Assembly (NCBI GenBank): GCA_011109175.1
Contig: RDEW01000026.1
Location: forward strand, 214,761 to 278,760
Length of the DNA stretch: 64,000 nucleotides
Reading direction: 5' to 3'
Source: Dicyema japonicum
Lineage: Eukaryota > Dicyemida > Rhombozoa > Dicyemidae
Both the position numbers and the translations under genes were made by a program. The notes beneath the pieces are model-generated. The model was not told where the DNA came from and did no database searches. It saw only the letters and a list, made by a program, of their open reading frames with translations. Below are positions 22,101 through 36,500 of this stretch, in pieces (positions within the stretch are counted from its first letter, which is position 1; each line of letters opens with the position of its first letter).

Positions 22101-25100
22101 TTATTTGTGCTTTAAAATTAGGATTTGACAGTTTAGATATCAAATACAGACGAAACCCAGGCATTACGTCAACTTCCTTATCACCAACCTTCACCTATTC
22201 AAATTCAGAATTTACACTACCTTATACATACTCCCTAGTCTCACAAAATTTTTTCCAAAATATTATCCAAAATAGGATCAATCTCTTCTTCAACGTTTTC
22301 TATGATCAATGGATGCCCAAAACTCAACGATTCTTCCACTTTCATACGAAAATTTTTATCGTTAAAAGTTGTTTTAATAAATTCATTGTTTTCTTCCATA
22401 TTCTGATAATACAAAATCATACTTTAATCCACCTATGTCCCTGGTCTTGGGGATCAATCAACAAAGGATAACGTAAAGACTTTACAACTATAAGTCCATT
22501 CGAAATTGACAAATTATCACTTGGAAGTCCCTTTAGATTCCAATCTAGAACCTATGAACTCACACAAGTGACTACAGTTGTTGGCAAAACAAGTTTTTCA
22601 ACAATATCCAAGGATAACTCGAGTGGAATTTGATTATTACAAATTTGCGTTATCCAAATATTTTTGAGATAACTTCTAAAGTCATGATTGAATGGTCCAC
22701 AGTAGAAGTAAATGCACTACAGAGAGTAATGTCCCCAATAAGTCTATTTTATTTTATAACCAAACTTTTCAATTTCATCTTCAAAATCCTTTATCTGTTG
22801 AGTCCAACGACCTTTTTCGCCTTCCAGTCCATTAATGAGAATTTGAGCAGTGTTCATTTTATTTCTGCAGTCATTAGCCTCATTAATTAGTCTCTAAACT
22901 ATGAAATAATGATTACTGACCATCTTCTCCCCAACTGCTCTATCATACATTTCTCTAACCACTGCAAGTTCATGTTCCTTCTCGTCCAATTGAGATTGTG
23001 CAGTAGTCAGGTCTTTATTAGCCAATTCCAATCGAGCTTCTTGAATTACTAAATTTTCCTATTATTGGTAATCATTTAATACTTTCAAAGGAAGCACCTC
23101 TTTGTTTATTACGTAAAAATAACACATTGCCTTCGTCCATGACAAAAGTCCGGCCACGTTTCCACACACTTTTCTCGCATTAGTGATGTTATAGTCCTCC
23201 ATTCTCATGTAAGGCTCTAAAAGTTCCACAATTTCATCATTTATTATATCCTTGGCAAAGTTCTGCAGCATTTGAAGTAATGATCCTGCTGACATGAACT
23301 GTACACTATATGACAATTTACCTTCAGGGACTCACTCCATGACAGATTTATGAATTTTTTCTCAGAATTATAGACCACCTGGTTTAATTTCATACGAAAG
23401 AGAATTAAGACACAGTCCATTATTCTCATTATCAAATGTGGAGGTTTTGGAAGTTTTCTGACGGTGGCAATATCTTGAATTTATGGAAAATATAAACCGC
23501 TAGGTTTTATAGTGTTTAAAGCAGCTTCGGCTTCTTCTAATGCAGGCTTTGCTTCTAAAAGCCTCTCTTCTGCTATCTTTCTGTCTTTATCAATACTATC
23601 CACAATATTCTGGGCTTTGTCTTTCACTTTCTGAACTTGAGTCTTGACAACTTCAGCCAATGAAGCTTTTTCTTTAACTTCAATTAAAACCTAAAATTAA
23701 AACAACGATACGTTTTCAGCCTTTTCAGACGCTACAACTAATTCTGCCTCCATTACTTCCAATTCCTTACTTAGAACTTCGATTGCAGATGATGCTTCCA
23801 CTAACTTTTTAATTCCGTCGCTCATTTTTGTTTTTTCGTTTGTGACTTCCCAGAGTTTATCCTTGTACGTTTCTTTAAACAACGTCAAAAAAGAAAAATA
23901 TGATTTTGGAGTCACATGCACTACACGACGAAATCTACATTTTAATAAATTTTAACTTTTTAAAGTATTCTTGTGAACCCTCGACCACCGATTCGTGAAT
24001 AGTACCCATAAGTGAGACCAAATTCTGGAAAGTTTTATTGGAACAGTTTAATTCTTTAAAATCCTTCAAATAACGATTGGCGACAGAAAGCAAGGCATTC
24101 TTGGGCCAACTGTGAAACCAAACAACAGTACATCCGGATATGAGACCGGAGAATCTTAAAGATCTAACTCTCAGAGTGTCCCCAGCCTAATTTGATATCC
24201 AAATTAAAATACAGGAGAAAAGCATAATGCTACATGCAAATTCTTTCTTACTCTGTGCATAAAGTATTCACGAAGGCTATTAAGGGTAGGTACTCTCTTA
24301 GGGAACTCCTTCCTCATTATGTGGGTCAGGTTACTGTTTATTTCTACAACTTCTTCAGATGTGAATAAATCGGAAATCTAAAATTGATAAATTGAAATAT
24401 TTACAGTTCCACAAGATAACATGTTGTTTATTGGCTCTAGAAAAGTCTCGTCTTTAATATCTGTTTCAGAAAAAATGAAAGTGATGCCTCTCCCATCCAA
24501 GCCTGCAACCAGGTAGAGTACTTTCAAGTCTTCCATGAGGTCAGTTAAACCATAAGATCTTAAGTAAAAGGAAAACAGAACCTGGATAGGGAGATTTGAT
24601 AAGTTTTATAACCTGCTATAAACGATGCCAATTTGGTTAAAGACTTTCGCCCAGATCCATCAATTCCGACAAGGAGAATGTGTCCTCTCTCTAGTCTCAT
24701 TATTCTTGATATTTTTATTATATTAGTTATGGCTTCATCAAAGAAAACCAAGTCAAGGCCGGATCCACGAATTGTCTCATTATAACTACACATTTGTATT
24801 TCAAGGTTCTCCCTGAGAATGTTAATATCATAAATCTTAAATTACAGGAATAAATACAGGAATATATGGCAAACATAACTCAGAATCAAGGTCATCATTT
24901 CCCTCATATTCAGAACTAATGTAGAAATAAGAGGATAACTTGATAAAATTAGCAAAATAGACATCATCTACAAGTTTTAGGTCTCCAAACTCGCTGGCAA
25001 TTGCTGATGTCAAAAGATTAGAAAACCATTTGCATTCATCCTTGTTGATAAATCTGTTTTAATATTTTCTATTACCTGTCTGCAAACACTCTCATACATT

Positions 25101-28100
25101 CATGTCTCCACAAAAGTAGTAGATTTTCCTTATTTGTTACAACGTCTGGGGTGGAACAGGTCAATCCTTGCCAAATCCTCGACAAATCACGGAGGTTGAA
25201 CACATAGTGGAATTTAGCAGGGGAAGGAAGCATTTTATTCTAAATTTGAAATCCTCGGATGTACTTTGAGTGATTCCCATACATTTCTAGTCATCACAAT
25301 GACTTTATCGATTGAAGTGAGAATATCCTTAGAAAATTTCCGCCCTTCAGTAAAGTAGGTATTTGCTATCGTTTTAAAAATTTTGTCTATAGACATCTCC
25401 GTTGGTAAACATGCATTAAAGATACAAAACTGTCGTTTCAACCTCTCAGGGATATCATTTCGACCTCCTCCAGGAGAGATCATTGAACATATAAACTATA
25501 TAACAAAATCACCATACCTGAATATCTACAATATTGCAAAATATTCCAGGCTTATCTAAACTGTAGAAGCCACCTGTTTCCATGAGCTGCCGTGTGAGTT
25601 CATTTGTGACTTGATCCCCCCATTCATTAATTGAAGGCATATTGATATCATCTATGAAAAAAGTCATCTTCTTTCCACTGGGAGGGCCATATGTAGTTCC
25701 TACGCGTTTATCGACGTTTGTTTCGATCACTCTCTAAAGTTAAGTTCAAAATTGACAACTTGGAATATTTGAGGCGTTGTATAGTATGAAAAGTTAACTG
25801 TGGTCACAAAATGACTCTCTGGGTCGTGCTTGCTCAAATATGAGTTAATTGTGACTGTTTTGGCTGTTCCTTGGTCCCCAGTTAAGAGAACTCCCTTGCC
25901 TTGAATAGCTATTAGTCCAATCAAATATTCCATTCTAACACTGTCCAGATTGGGAACAAGTATTGAGTTATATTCATTAAAATCAGTCGTCAAAACAATT
26001 TTATTTTCCACAATATTTTCAAAATGCTTCCATTCACACATTTCATTAATAAAATATTCAAAAATTGACGAATCAGACAAATCTAATGTAGGCAAGTCCA
26101 AAGATTTGTAATAATTTTTCATAATAAATTGACTGAGTTTATTTCTGTCCTCGTTATTCAAAAGACTCCCAAAACTCCAAATGATTGAAAAAGTGCATAA
26201 TCGTTTAAATGTCCAGGAAGAGTACATTTTAGTATCCTGTCGAATAAGCAATCCATCAAAGATATCACAAGCCTAAATATTCATGAAAATGACCTGTCGG
26301 AGAATGAAAGACTCGTAAATTGGGATTTTCAAGTGTAGTTGTTTATTCGTATATTCAAAAATTCCATGAAAGCAATCATTAAAACAATCTGCAATAACCT
26401 TATTTTCTATCAAAGTGTTTTTACCAAGCCAACTCTTAAATTTATAATAAATTAAAACCTGAAATTGGGGTTCCCAACCAAGACCTAATGAACTAAAGTA
26501 AACAATTCCATTTCTTGAAACGGTCGCTGGTGAAGCATTATCAATGTTGTGGACTTCAAAAATTAACTTACAATTCGGAGACATTGGAATTCTATCACCA
26601 TTTGCCAATGTTAGTGTCTTGTTGTCATCCAAAACAGAATTAAGGTTCTCGATCCACAACGAATCAACGGGACCATCCAGAATAATCCAAAGATATTCGC
26701 CTTTTTTAATATTGCTAGCTTTTCTCCACAAAGTTGAAAAAATTCCATCAGTCCAGTCATTAGTTGATACATTCAGTTTTCCAAACATCTGAGATGATGT
26801 TATGGCTTTTGGGTTCATTTTATAGTCTCTATAAATATTTCCATTTGTCGACAAAGCCTTCATTAGGACTTCAATACAACTACTCTTTCCTGTTCCACTC
26901 GACCCCAAAGTAATGATCCCATGCCTCACCATTTGAGTCTCATTAAGCTGAGGATAAGACAATTTAAAACCTGAAATATTTTGTTGACCCAAGGTTGGTG
27001 GTAAATATATTTATTATTCGTAATTACCTCTCTGATAGAATTATTTAGGTAAATGTTTTCATTTTCTTCCAGAGTTAACGAAGGGAATAGTCCTGTGATT
27101 AAAGATTTAAAAAGAGGTTCATCAGCATCCACCAATTTGGACAAATTCATATCAACCAATCCTTTCATAACTACAATTTCCTCAGCCTTATCTGGGTTAG
27201 ATCTCTTTGAAGTACCCAAAGTCCGCAGAACTGAAAGCATATTTCTCAACCCAAAATCATAATGGACCTGCATTATTAAGAGACTACTTGTTTAGACAAC
27301 AACTCTTCACATAGTTTGTAAAGAGTGAAAAACTTTCGTGCAAGGTCTATGTTATGGATGAATCCAATTGAGGCCAACTTAACCCGAATTATTATTTGTC
27401 TGTCGGGAATCATCATGGAAATTGTTCGAAATTAATTTTTAGATTTTCTGGGAGTTCCTGTCGACCAGCGTAACCGGGATTCTATAAATAATCAAAATCA
27501 TAAACCATCGTCAAGAAAATTCCAAATTCGTAGTTAAAATTGACAACATCTCCATCTGTGAATATTAACATTTTTTTCCTTTTCTTTTTAAAGTTGAGAA
27601 CCACAGATATTTGTTGGGCAGCCACAGACAACACAGAAAGCTCAATTCTGTTAAACTCATCAAAACAGCCCCAAGTGCCTGACATGGCCAAACCTATAAA
27701 CTATAAAACTAAGTTTAAAAACCTTTAAATATCCTCCCAAGTCCAATATAGTCCATCTGATCAGAACAATTGAACACAACAACGTATTTTCCAATGCAAT
27801 GCCCCATATCTTTGGTTGTTTCAGTTTTCCCAGTTCCAGCAGGTCCAGCGGGGGCAGCACCCATTGAAAGTCTAATTGCCTGTGCGATCGTAATATAACA
27901 TCTTTAATAAAAGAAATCAGAACCTGTCCGTAAGTGGAGTTACTACAAGACGTTCAGTACACCCAAGATATTCATTTTGATAAGTAAAGTTAACATCAGT
28001 TATGGAAATGGAGCATGTCTTTGTGTTGCTATCAAAATAAAAACGAGTCTGTTTAGTCCATTCAAAATCACTAATAGACCTTACATTAGCACGACACTAA

Positions 28101-31100
28101 TAATAATGATATTGTATACCAATCCATCAAAAATATCTTTTTGGTGTACTTGGATAGTGATAAGAGTTTCAAACTTTGTCCTTTCATTCTTGGAAAGATC
28201 TTTTGTGGTTTGTGAAATTAATTCATTCAACAATTCTAGGAAGTATCGATTTGTATTTGACATTATTTTTTTGTCCTGTTTTGATTTATAAATGGAAACA
28301 GCAGAATCCCTTGTCCATATCATTTCAAGTCCGAGCAACCCAACCTACAATTATCAAACAATTACCTGAGAAGGAAACCTTTCCAAAAACTCTAGAATTT
28401 GAAAGTTCGGCTCACTAATAGCATCGTAGGCTGAGGCAATAATCTCCATTATTGTAGAATGTGACACGTTTAAGAGATCCTGGAGCCAATTTTCTACATT
28501 TCCTTCAGCCTTTACATACTTTTTGAGCTTAAAGTAATAAAATTATTTTACCATTACTTCTTCTCCCTCAGAAGAAACAACTCCCAAAATATTGTCATAG
28601 TATTTTTTGCTAAATATTACAGTTTTTGTGTTATCAAAGACGGAGATCAGGTTGTTTTGGATTGTGTGACTGTCACTAGCTTTCCCCAAAATTTCAAGCA
28701 AGAGAGCGTCAGAGACAAAACAAAATCTGGGAAAACTCTTTCGTTTGCTCTCAAGATATCTTTACTCATGCAAATATTTACCCGTACAAAGATTTTCTAC
28801 AAATTTCCAGCTGTTCGGTCATGTGAGTGAACACATCGCCAAGACTTTCATCAAAACAGCAAAACTCCACAACCAATCTTATCTCACGTGCACGTGTCAT
28901 AAGTTTATTCCATGTTTTGTCAACATTGATGAATCTCTTGGACTCCTATTAATGATTTCAAATGACTTTACTCACAATTGGTAGCTGCCTTGCAATATCT
29001 CCCCCAATAAACACGGATTCAAGGTACAACCACAAATTTTGAAGATTAAGCCATTTATCGAGCAATTCAGAAACCTGATTTAAATCCTTCTGCCACTTTT
29101 CACATTTTTGTTTGAATGGTTCATTATACCTTCAAAATTAAATAACTCAAACCTGTTAGTGACTAATGAGTTAAGAATCAATAGGGTGTCCTCGAGTGAT
29201 TCAGTAATCTCATCTGTAGTCTCACCTTTTAGGAGTAGTTCTCCACGTGACTTAAATTTGTTAAATTCAAATTCTTTGAGATTCCATTCTAATATAATCT
29301 TTTTCAGTTTTGTGTCGATTTCTTTCTCCTTTTCAGCAGCAACGTAAATGTCCTAAGCTTTATTTAAAGAAGACTTGTATTGTTTCTTTGTACATGTTAA
29401 TATTCAAGTCGATTAAAGTTTTTATCACAAATTCTTCATCTTTAGGATCCAGATTAGTGCCCAATGTCGTTGATATCTTCTCCCAATGTCGTTTTAATAA
29501 AGCTTTGCTCGACATCATTTCTATCAACGGCAGGATTTCGTTGAGATCATCTATCCTCTTTTTAATTTCAACATATGCATCACAGTCCTTAGCTCCAAAG
29601 GGAAGACGTCGAAGCCTAAATAATTATTTAAACTCACCTGACTTGAAATTCCTGTATTGTGTCCAATATCATGGCTGGTTTCAACTCCTTCCACCGGATG
29701 TTGTTTAGATGATAAATATAATTATTCACGTCATTGTATAATGTAAATATTTTCTCTAGCATAGAAAGTTCTTTCTTTATTTTTTCCAATTTTGGACGTT
29801 CTGACTTTTCTATACCAAATAATTCCTGTTCTCCACAATAAATGCTGTGTCGACGATAAATAGATTCAAAGTTAGACAGAACCAAAATTAAGATATCAGA
29901 CACTTCAGTGGGGGTCTTGCCTTTAGTCATAGGGCCATTCTTAAAATTAGTCAGACTTTAACCTTTTCGTAAGACTCGTAAAATTTATCACATTCACTTT
30001 CAAGCAATGAGATATTTTTGTTTAACTTTTGATGGAAAATGGGGGCTGCTTCTAATAAGCGGTCAGTCGTCGATTGTTCAAGTTCCTTTAATTTGATCCA
30101 AAGATATCTTAGTCCTTCAACCATTTCCATTTCATGGTGGGGTATTGCGAGATTCTTGCTCAACATAGAGTAAGCCTCCTTGAAGTAAAGCTACAACAGT
30201 AATGCCTCAATGGGTCCTATGGTCAGCTCTATATACGATTCCTTTTCTCTGATGAGGGCCATTCTTCTCATTATTGAACGAATATCATCGACCTCTTTGA
30301 ATGAAAGAGACAAAATTTTGATTGAACTGTTAAAAAAGATAGAAAATTCTTCAGCCATTGACTTGAACTTTTTGTAGAATTTTGAGCACAAAAGCAATGA
30401 CTTGTCGCCCATATATTCATTCAATTGTATTTTAAGGAAATCTAATATTACAATAAAATTACAATTATCAATTTCAAAAGGAAAACTCAGAATTGTGTCG
30501 GGAATACAACAAATTGTGTGTTTTATTTCATCTATTCTGCACATATTTGTATGTAATTCGTGATGTAGTAAGTTTTCTCCACTCATTTCCTCATTGAAAG
30601 TGGTTATTATTTGAGTAATAAAGTCATCCTCAAATTGTTTAATGTAATCTCCCAAAACCTACAAATAAGTTTAAGCTAACGTTTGCTGATTTGTGTATGT
30701 TATTCTGAAATTCGTGAGTAATCTTGTTCATGTCCTTGTGGTTTTTTACATAATAGTAGCATGTAGATATATCTTTCACGTCAATCCCACTTTCAAACGC
30801 GTATTCAGGCTAAACTTTAAATTCTAAGTACGCTAATTTTATCAAAGAATTTCCAAGTATCTATATTCTGTAAACTTTCCACAATTTCATACACAATTGA
30901 TATCAGGGAAGACTTTATAGTCTGAAAATTCGAAGAGGGGACAACTCTCCCTTCTTCCAGTCTGAGTTCTAACAAAATTAGTGGAGATTTTTCAAGATCT
31001 TCTAAATTCCTAATACTTTGGCCTGATTTATAATCTTGTCTGATGTAATGTTTCACATATTCTAGAGACTGCTTAAAGGACTTGAACAAGCACTCCATGG

Positions 31101-34100
31101 TTCTTCTATGAAAGTGAACCATAATCATTGTCCTTTCAAAATTTACTTCTTCCTTTTTCTTGTTGTTTTTCTTTACGTCCACCAAAGGTTTGATAACACA
31201 GTCGCAGTAATTATCAATAAACTCCATCAAAGTTGTACCAACAGACTCGTACTTTATTTTGAACAGATTTATGACATTCACCAGGTTTTTCTCGCAAATA
31301 AATGAAAATTACCTTAAATTTATTTTTAAACTCCGAGAGTGTCAAAGTCTCCTTCAAGTTAATGTTTATGAATAAGGTTGAGAGAATACTGTCCAAGTTA
31401 TTGCAAATTCTGTGCTGATTGATACAAGTAACATCATTTATTAAGTTTAGAAATTGATTGATCACATAATCAACCTCATTAAGATAACTAAATACAGGGA
31501 ATTATATACTTTTGCAGATTTAGAGAATTCCAGAATATTGAAGTGATTCCCTTTTCGATGACTTTGTCGACAATCTCAAAGTTCCAGAAACCGAAAAAAC
31601 GGTAAAACTTTGGAATCTTCATGCAGCAATTATTATAGCAGTCCACCAGCAACTACAATTGACTTATTAGGCTGACCTTCACACGGTAAGATTCCTCATG
31701 TACCATTTCCGATGATTTAAATGCGTTATAAACAAACAATGGGAGATCAGAATATATTTTGGTCATAAAATTGTAGTCCTTGAATATTTCCCAGTTTTGT
31801 TGATTAAAATTTAAGTAAAGTCTTTTGTCTTCCTGATCTCTATAGAATATTGTCGATGAATCCATTTGAGAGACTGACTCAACCTGCAAATCAAAACAAA
31901 CCCCGACCATTGTGAGCCACTTTTGTTGATAATAACACTCATAATCTGCTAGAACTTTCATCAAATAGTTGTGTCTCGATATTATAGAGTTGTATTCCTG
32001 TAACGTAAAATATTCTTTTGTTAAGATTATGGCTTGGATGGAATTCTCTGTTTTATTTAATAGATTTCGGACCCAAATAATTCGACCTGAAAATGAAAAA
32101 TCAACAAACCTGTGAAAAACGAAGAAAGTCGATCCAAATTTGGGTTTTTGTTTTCATTTTTGTAGACATTTTCGACGTATTTGAGTATGTCTTGCACTAC
32201 GCTTAGAATTTTGCCCTTTGCCTTTTCAATGTTCAAGTTGGGTAAGTTAAGGGACGAAAATACAGTCAAATAGTGAATAATCTGTTCCACAGACTTGCAT
32301 TTGTCAAGAATACTTACGGCCGCCTGGGAAAACGAGTCCTTTAATAAATCATGGATTTACGTCGAAAATTAAAATATTTTTCTTGAGGACTGAAAAGTTG
32401 GTCTCAAACTGTTTATCACGGAAATTTAGAGGTGATGAATTTGACCGTTTGAAACTATTTACAGTTCCATACAGGTTTTCTGTGATTCCAGCGAATCCTA
32501 GGCTTCCAAATAAGAATTACCATCTAATTTTATATCCGCCAATTTAGCATAATTCTGTATAATTTCGATCACTTGGGTGATCATTTCCACTCGTCGGTTA
32601 AGAGAGTCGATTTTTGTGAAAATTTCATTCTCTGAAAAGGTAGGAGAAAATAAAAGAAACTAAAATTTATGTAAAGGCTACTTGTAATTTTACTTTATTA
32701 AATGATTCCCGGTAATTTATAAATACTTTTCTACATTTATCCAATTTTAAGAGCAAATCCTTATTTTTGTGGTTCCAAATAGATTCGTCACAGTCTGTAA
32801 GCAAATAGTCTTTTAATGATGAAATGGTTTGATTTGTGACCTAAAATTAATTTTAATTTAAAAATATTTTATTAAAAATAATTTTACTTTAATTAAAATA
32901 GAATTAATATTTGTCTTATAATACTCCGAAGCCGTTTGAGTGTTGACAAGGGCATTCATTAAAGGTTCATATTGTGTCATGAATTTGTCCTTTAAATAAA
33001 ATAACATAATTTTACAATATTTTTAGAATATAAAAAATTAAAATATTTGTCCAGAGCCTGCAAAAACTGAATATTATTGTTTGCTAAGGAAATTTGCTTT
33101 GAAATGTCGTAATAAATGTTTTTCCATTTCTTAACATAAAATTTAAAATACTTTCAATATTTGTGATTTTGATGAATGTAATGCTTGTATTGCTCCTGAT
33201 ATTTTTGGGTCTTCAATGAACTCAAAAACAGTCGAAAATTTGCAATAAAACTTCATCCAAAAAAAAATTTCATCCTTTGGGCCAAATTCGTCGTTTTCTT
33301 GCCTGATTTGCTGAAAAAGATTCAAAATCTAATTTCCATCAAAATTTACTTGTTTAATTTTAGTGATCCATCTAAGCACATTTTTTTCTACACGAGTGAG
33401 TAGTTGCTGATCAACAAAACGTGAGTAATCGATTTTAAGGTCATTTAAAGATTCATCAAAATTCAATTGGAATCTTTCATTTAGGTAGACCTTGGCGTCT
33501 AAACTGACTATGATATTTCACTTTTTAAGCATGTTAATGTTAGATCAACTGAGGAAAGCATTTGGTCAGTGATTTCTGACTTATCTCCCCCAAAGTAATC
33601 AGTGGTTATGTTTCCTATTATGGGGACTTTGTAGACTTGCTCAAAGATCTGTTGTAATTCATCTAATGATTCCCCTCCTTCGTGCATATTTGCGAGTGTA
33701 ACCATGAAAACGATCTAAATTGACAGAATATTTAATGACATTTGTAAAATATTTTAAAATTACCTTCATAATATTATCAGAATTCAAAGGAACGGAGAGA
33801 TCCCTTCGAATGAAGCAAATGCACTCGCTCTGTCTTATGTTTTTATCAAATATTGAAATTTTTTTGGTTTCTACACTTACTGAATAACGTCGTGGAAAGT
33901 TAGTGCTTGAATCAATACCACCTATCGATCACGGTAAAATTAAAACTTAGTTCATCTTGAACTGAGTCATCGTGGTTGTAACTGACAAAAAGAGATCTTT
34001 GACCTCCGTCTATGAATCTGTTCAGATTTGTGAGCTATGATACCTTAAAGTCTAAAATACCTCAATGTCAAAACAAAATGCATTTTTCACCACAGAAAGG

Positions 34101-34275
34101 TCGACTTGGAAGAAAAAGGCTATCAAATTCATAAAATGGCAGTGAATGTCAGTAAAGGAAGAAAGTCTTTCATTTCTGATTTCTTTAAACTACTGTTTAG
34201 ACATTAAATTACCCTTTCGAGATTCAGTAGGCTTGACCTGTTTATAAGTCCATGGCGAGGTTGCAAGTTAGCCAT
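19104..34275 (-). CDS. DNAH5: axonemal outer-arm dynein heavy chain (gamma class, DNAH5/8-like)
   Basis: A ~15-kb gene in dozens of short exons separated by introns of about 21-30 nt (e.g. 26273-26293, 21 nt; 25496-25517, 22 nt, joining NIVDIQ to [14 protein letters not shown]). It is the ATP-driven microtubule motor of motile cilia. Likely start ATG at 34275; stop at 19104. Tail domain 28.3-34.2 kb. AAA1: [18 protein letters not shown], then P-loop [15 protein letters not shown] (~27815-27855) and [16 protein letters not shown]2 P-loop GSSGTGKSS (~26880-26915); AAA3 GDQGTAKT (~25860-25895); AAA4 [14 protein letters not shown] (~24640-24680). Stalk coiled coil and microtubule-binding tip about 22.9-23.9 kb. 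AAA5-6 and the C-terminal domain end with [16 protein letters not shown] and [31 protein letters not shown] and [15 protein letters not shown] place it nearest DNAH5/8. I found no break in the parts I joined; not every junction was checked. Confidence 0.93.
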
Positions 34276-34422
34276 TTCAAAACTAATAATTAAATTTTTT
34301 AAGGTTGATTTAAAAATTTATTTATAAAAATTTTAATATTTTAATAATTAAATTATTATTAAAATCTTTTATAATTTTTCTTACTTTACATGCCTAATTA
34401 GTTTTTTATGGTCAATTAATCT

Positions 34423-34722
34423 TAGCCCGGTGGCATAGTGGTTAGGTGTCGGGCTAAAGTGGCTTAAGTTATAGGTTCTGTTCTCGCTGCTGTTCACCTG
34501 GTGGAGGGTTCCACGCATCTACGATGCTAAAAGGGTTTGACGAGTGACACCGTAATTAGTGGATACTCACTGAGGAACTGATTGTCTAGAAAGGACCCAC
34601 ACAAGAAAAAAAAGAAGTGAAGATCATTCCTTGGTTCTACGATTAGTTAAAATTAACTGTTCTTACTTAAAGTGTGTGTCCTGCCTATGCGGAGCTATAA
34701 ATATTATGTATCTCATGAAAAG
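34423..34722 (+). repeat. tRNA-derived SINE, near full length
   Basis: Head AGCCCGGTGGCATAGTGGTTAGG contains a Pol III A-box-like run, and TAGGTTCTGTTCTC marks a decayed B box (the sister at 60160 keeps GATTCGGTTCCC on its own strand). The body runs GACGAGTGACACCGTAATTA, CTGAGGAACTGATTGTCTAG and CACACAAGAAA. The tail GCGGAGCTATAAATATTATG matches the LINE 3' end at 3470-3508. Confidence 0.75.
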
Positions 34723-35690
34723 GCTATTATATATATAATCTTTGGTGGGACACATGTCTTTTTGCCGAGTTATGATTTATATTTTTAATAGCTATATTAG
34801 TAGCAATCATACTAGTTTCCTTTTAGGATCAAGAAAATGGAAACATACTACGTAGTTTGTGGGAAAATAAATCAGCAGCACTACATTTTGTTTAATATTG
34901 TTGGTTTTGTGGTAATAAATAATTTATTTTTGAATACTTACCCTATATTTTGGTATGATTTTAAGGAATTAAAAATATCTCGCCAATGCTTCATTCTATT
35001 TTTATTGACTTGTATAAACAATCAGAAATACTACTTAGTTTATGAATGCTTTTTGGTTTACTTTTCATAAATCATAATTTACTAATAATCTTCTACTTTG
35101 ATTCGTTGAAAACCAATTATCAGAGTTCCAATATTTTTAATTTGTCTAATTCATTAATTCTTTAGGATTTTACTAACTAATGAATAATTTCTGGCCAATC
35201 TCAAATTCTAAGCATATGAGGGACGTATTCTCAGCTTTTGGCTGATGATCAGGATTGCAACAGAGAGTATTCCTAGTGGTTGGTGCAATGGTCTTAACAT
35301 AGTGAACAGTGTTGTTACAAATCATGATTTTTATGAATTATGATTTTTATTCGGCGAAACAAAGTAAAATAAAAACAATAGAAATCGTATTTATTTAAAA
35401 GCTTGTAAACAGACAAGTTTGGCAGCTTTTTCAATTCCAAGCCTATTTCGTACATTTGAATGTAAGAATCCAAAAGTCGAAAAAATTCGTTATATTTTAC
35501 CTGTGGAAAAAACTGCGATTTTTTTGCAGAGTGAAATTACTTCAGAAGGTAATTGGTAAGAGTTCGACTCCTACCAAGCTAAGGTGATACTTTGTTCAAT
35601 AAATTCGGAGCGAACATGTATAGTTTGGATGGATCAGCTTTTGCTCTGAAATTAATCAGAGTCGGAAGATCATATTCATAATGTTCAGCA
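34723..35690. other. intergenic, AT-rich
   Basis: A 77-codon plus-strand frame (34837-35070) rich in aromatic and hydrophobic residues matches no family I know and has the composition of chance AT-rich sequence. A B-box-like AGTTCGACTCC sits near 35555 inside a short hairpin (TTGGTA...TACCAA). Confidence 0.35.
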
Positions 35691-35697
35691 CAATACT

Positions 35698-36500
35698 TCA
35701 AGGCAAGGTCAATCTCAGCAGTTGAAAGAGATCTCCCAAACGTGTTGGGTCAATTAGATTCGCAAGTAAGTGGAAAGATGTTAATGCTTGATGCACTCGA
35801 GTTTTCACTTTATCTAAAATAGCTGTACATTCATAGTCAATATAAGTCTGTTCAAGTTCTTTCCAAATTGCAGAGGCTACAGCAACAGATTGAAGATACT
35901 CCGTGGTGTGGCTATATCCAGAGGTGTCCACAGTGTCAATTAGATAGTTTTCTCCGTCCGATGTTACAACTGACACACAAATAACAGGTTCATTATGAAT
36001 GTTACTCCACCCGTCCAACATCATAGACACTGTCTTGTCCTGGAGTCTTTGCCGACAGTCTTCATGTATTTGGTCGTACACACGATCGAGCAATGGACCA
36101 CCAATTTGATGACGAGAGGGTAAACGATACCCAGGAAGAAGCATTTGGACGAATTTGACAAATTCCGGATGTTCTACAGCTGCAAAAAGAGTGTTACTGG
36201 AATATATGTATCTAGCGAGTTGCACATCAATCAATTTTTTTTCGATGACGTCGTCGTAACGCAATTGATTAAAAACTGGTCCCTCATCCTTGGGAGGAAT
36301 TCGCTGATCAAATCAGGTTTCGACGGATTTTCTAGAATATCAATATTAGTTCAACATAACAAATGATGCTACCTCATCCGAGATACGAGACCTTGTACCT
36401 CCTTCCCGCAATTACGGCATCTGGCTCGACTCCCGGTCTTTCCAGGAATAATACGTTTATCGAAGTGAATCCACAAGGCATCACGCTTTCTTCCAGACAT
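35698..36500 (-). pseudogene. hAT-family transposase, broken
   Basis: Starts at ATG 36500 with a BED-type zinc-finger pattern: a WIHFDKRI aromatic signature, then CRNC, with the H...C half (HHLLC) after an in-frame stop. A second frame from about 36290 encodes the DUF659-like part of a hAT transposase (LQDKTVSMMLDGWSNIHNEP, VDTSGYSHTTEYL), ending at 35698. Stops near 36370 and 36315 separate the parts, and the C-terminal dimerisation domain is absent. It is not clear whether it once mobilised the hAT element at 3146-6181. Confidence 0.75.

Noticed and set aside
19104-34275. Cytoplasmic or IFT dynein identity
   Set aside because: C-terminal text [16 protein letters not shown] and [15 protein letters not shown] is of the axonemal gamma (DNAH5/8) type.
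34837-35070. 77-codon aromatic-rich frame
   Set aside because: Composition is what AT-rich sequence gives by chance; no family resemblance or splice context.
35540-35580. tRNA-like AGTTCGACTCC hairpin
   Set aside because: Only a T-arm-like hairpin; no cloverleaf upstream.
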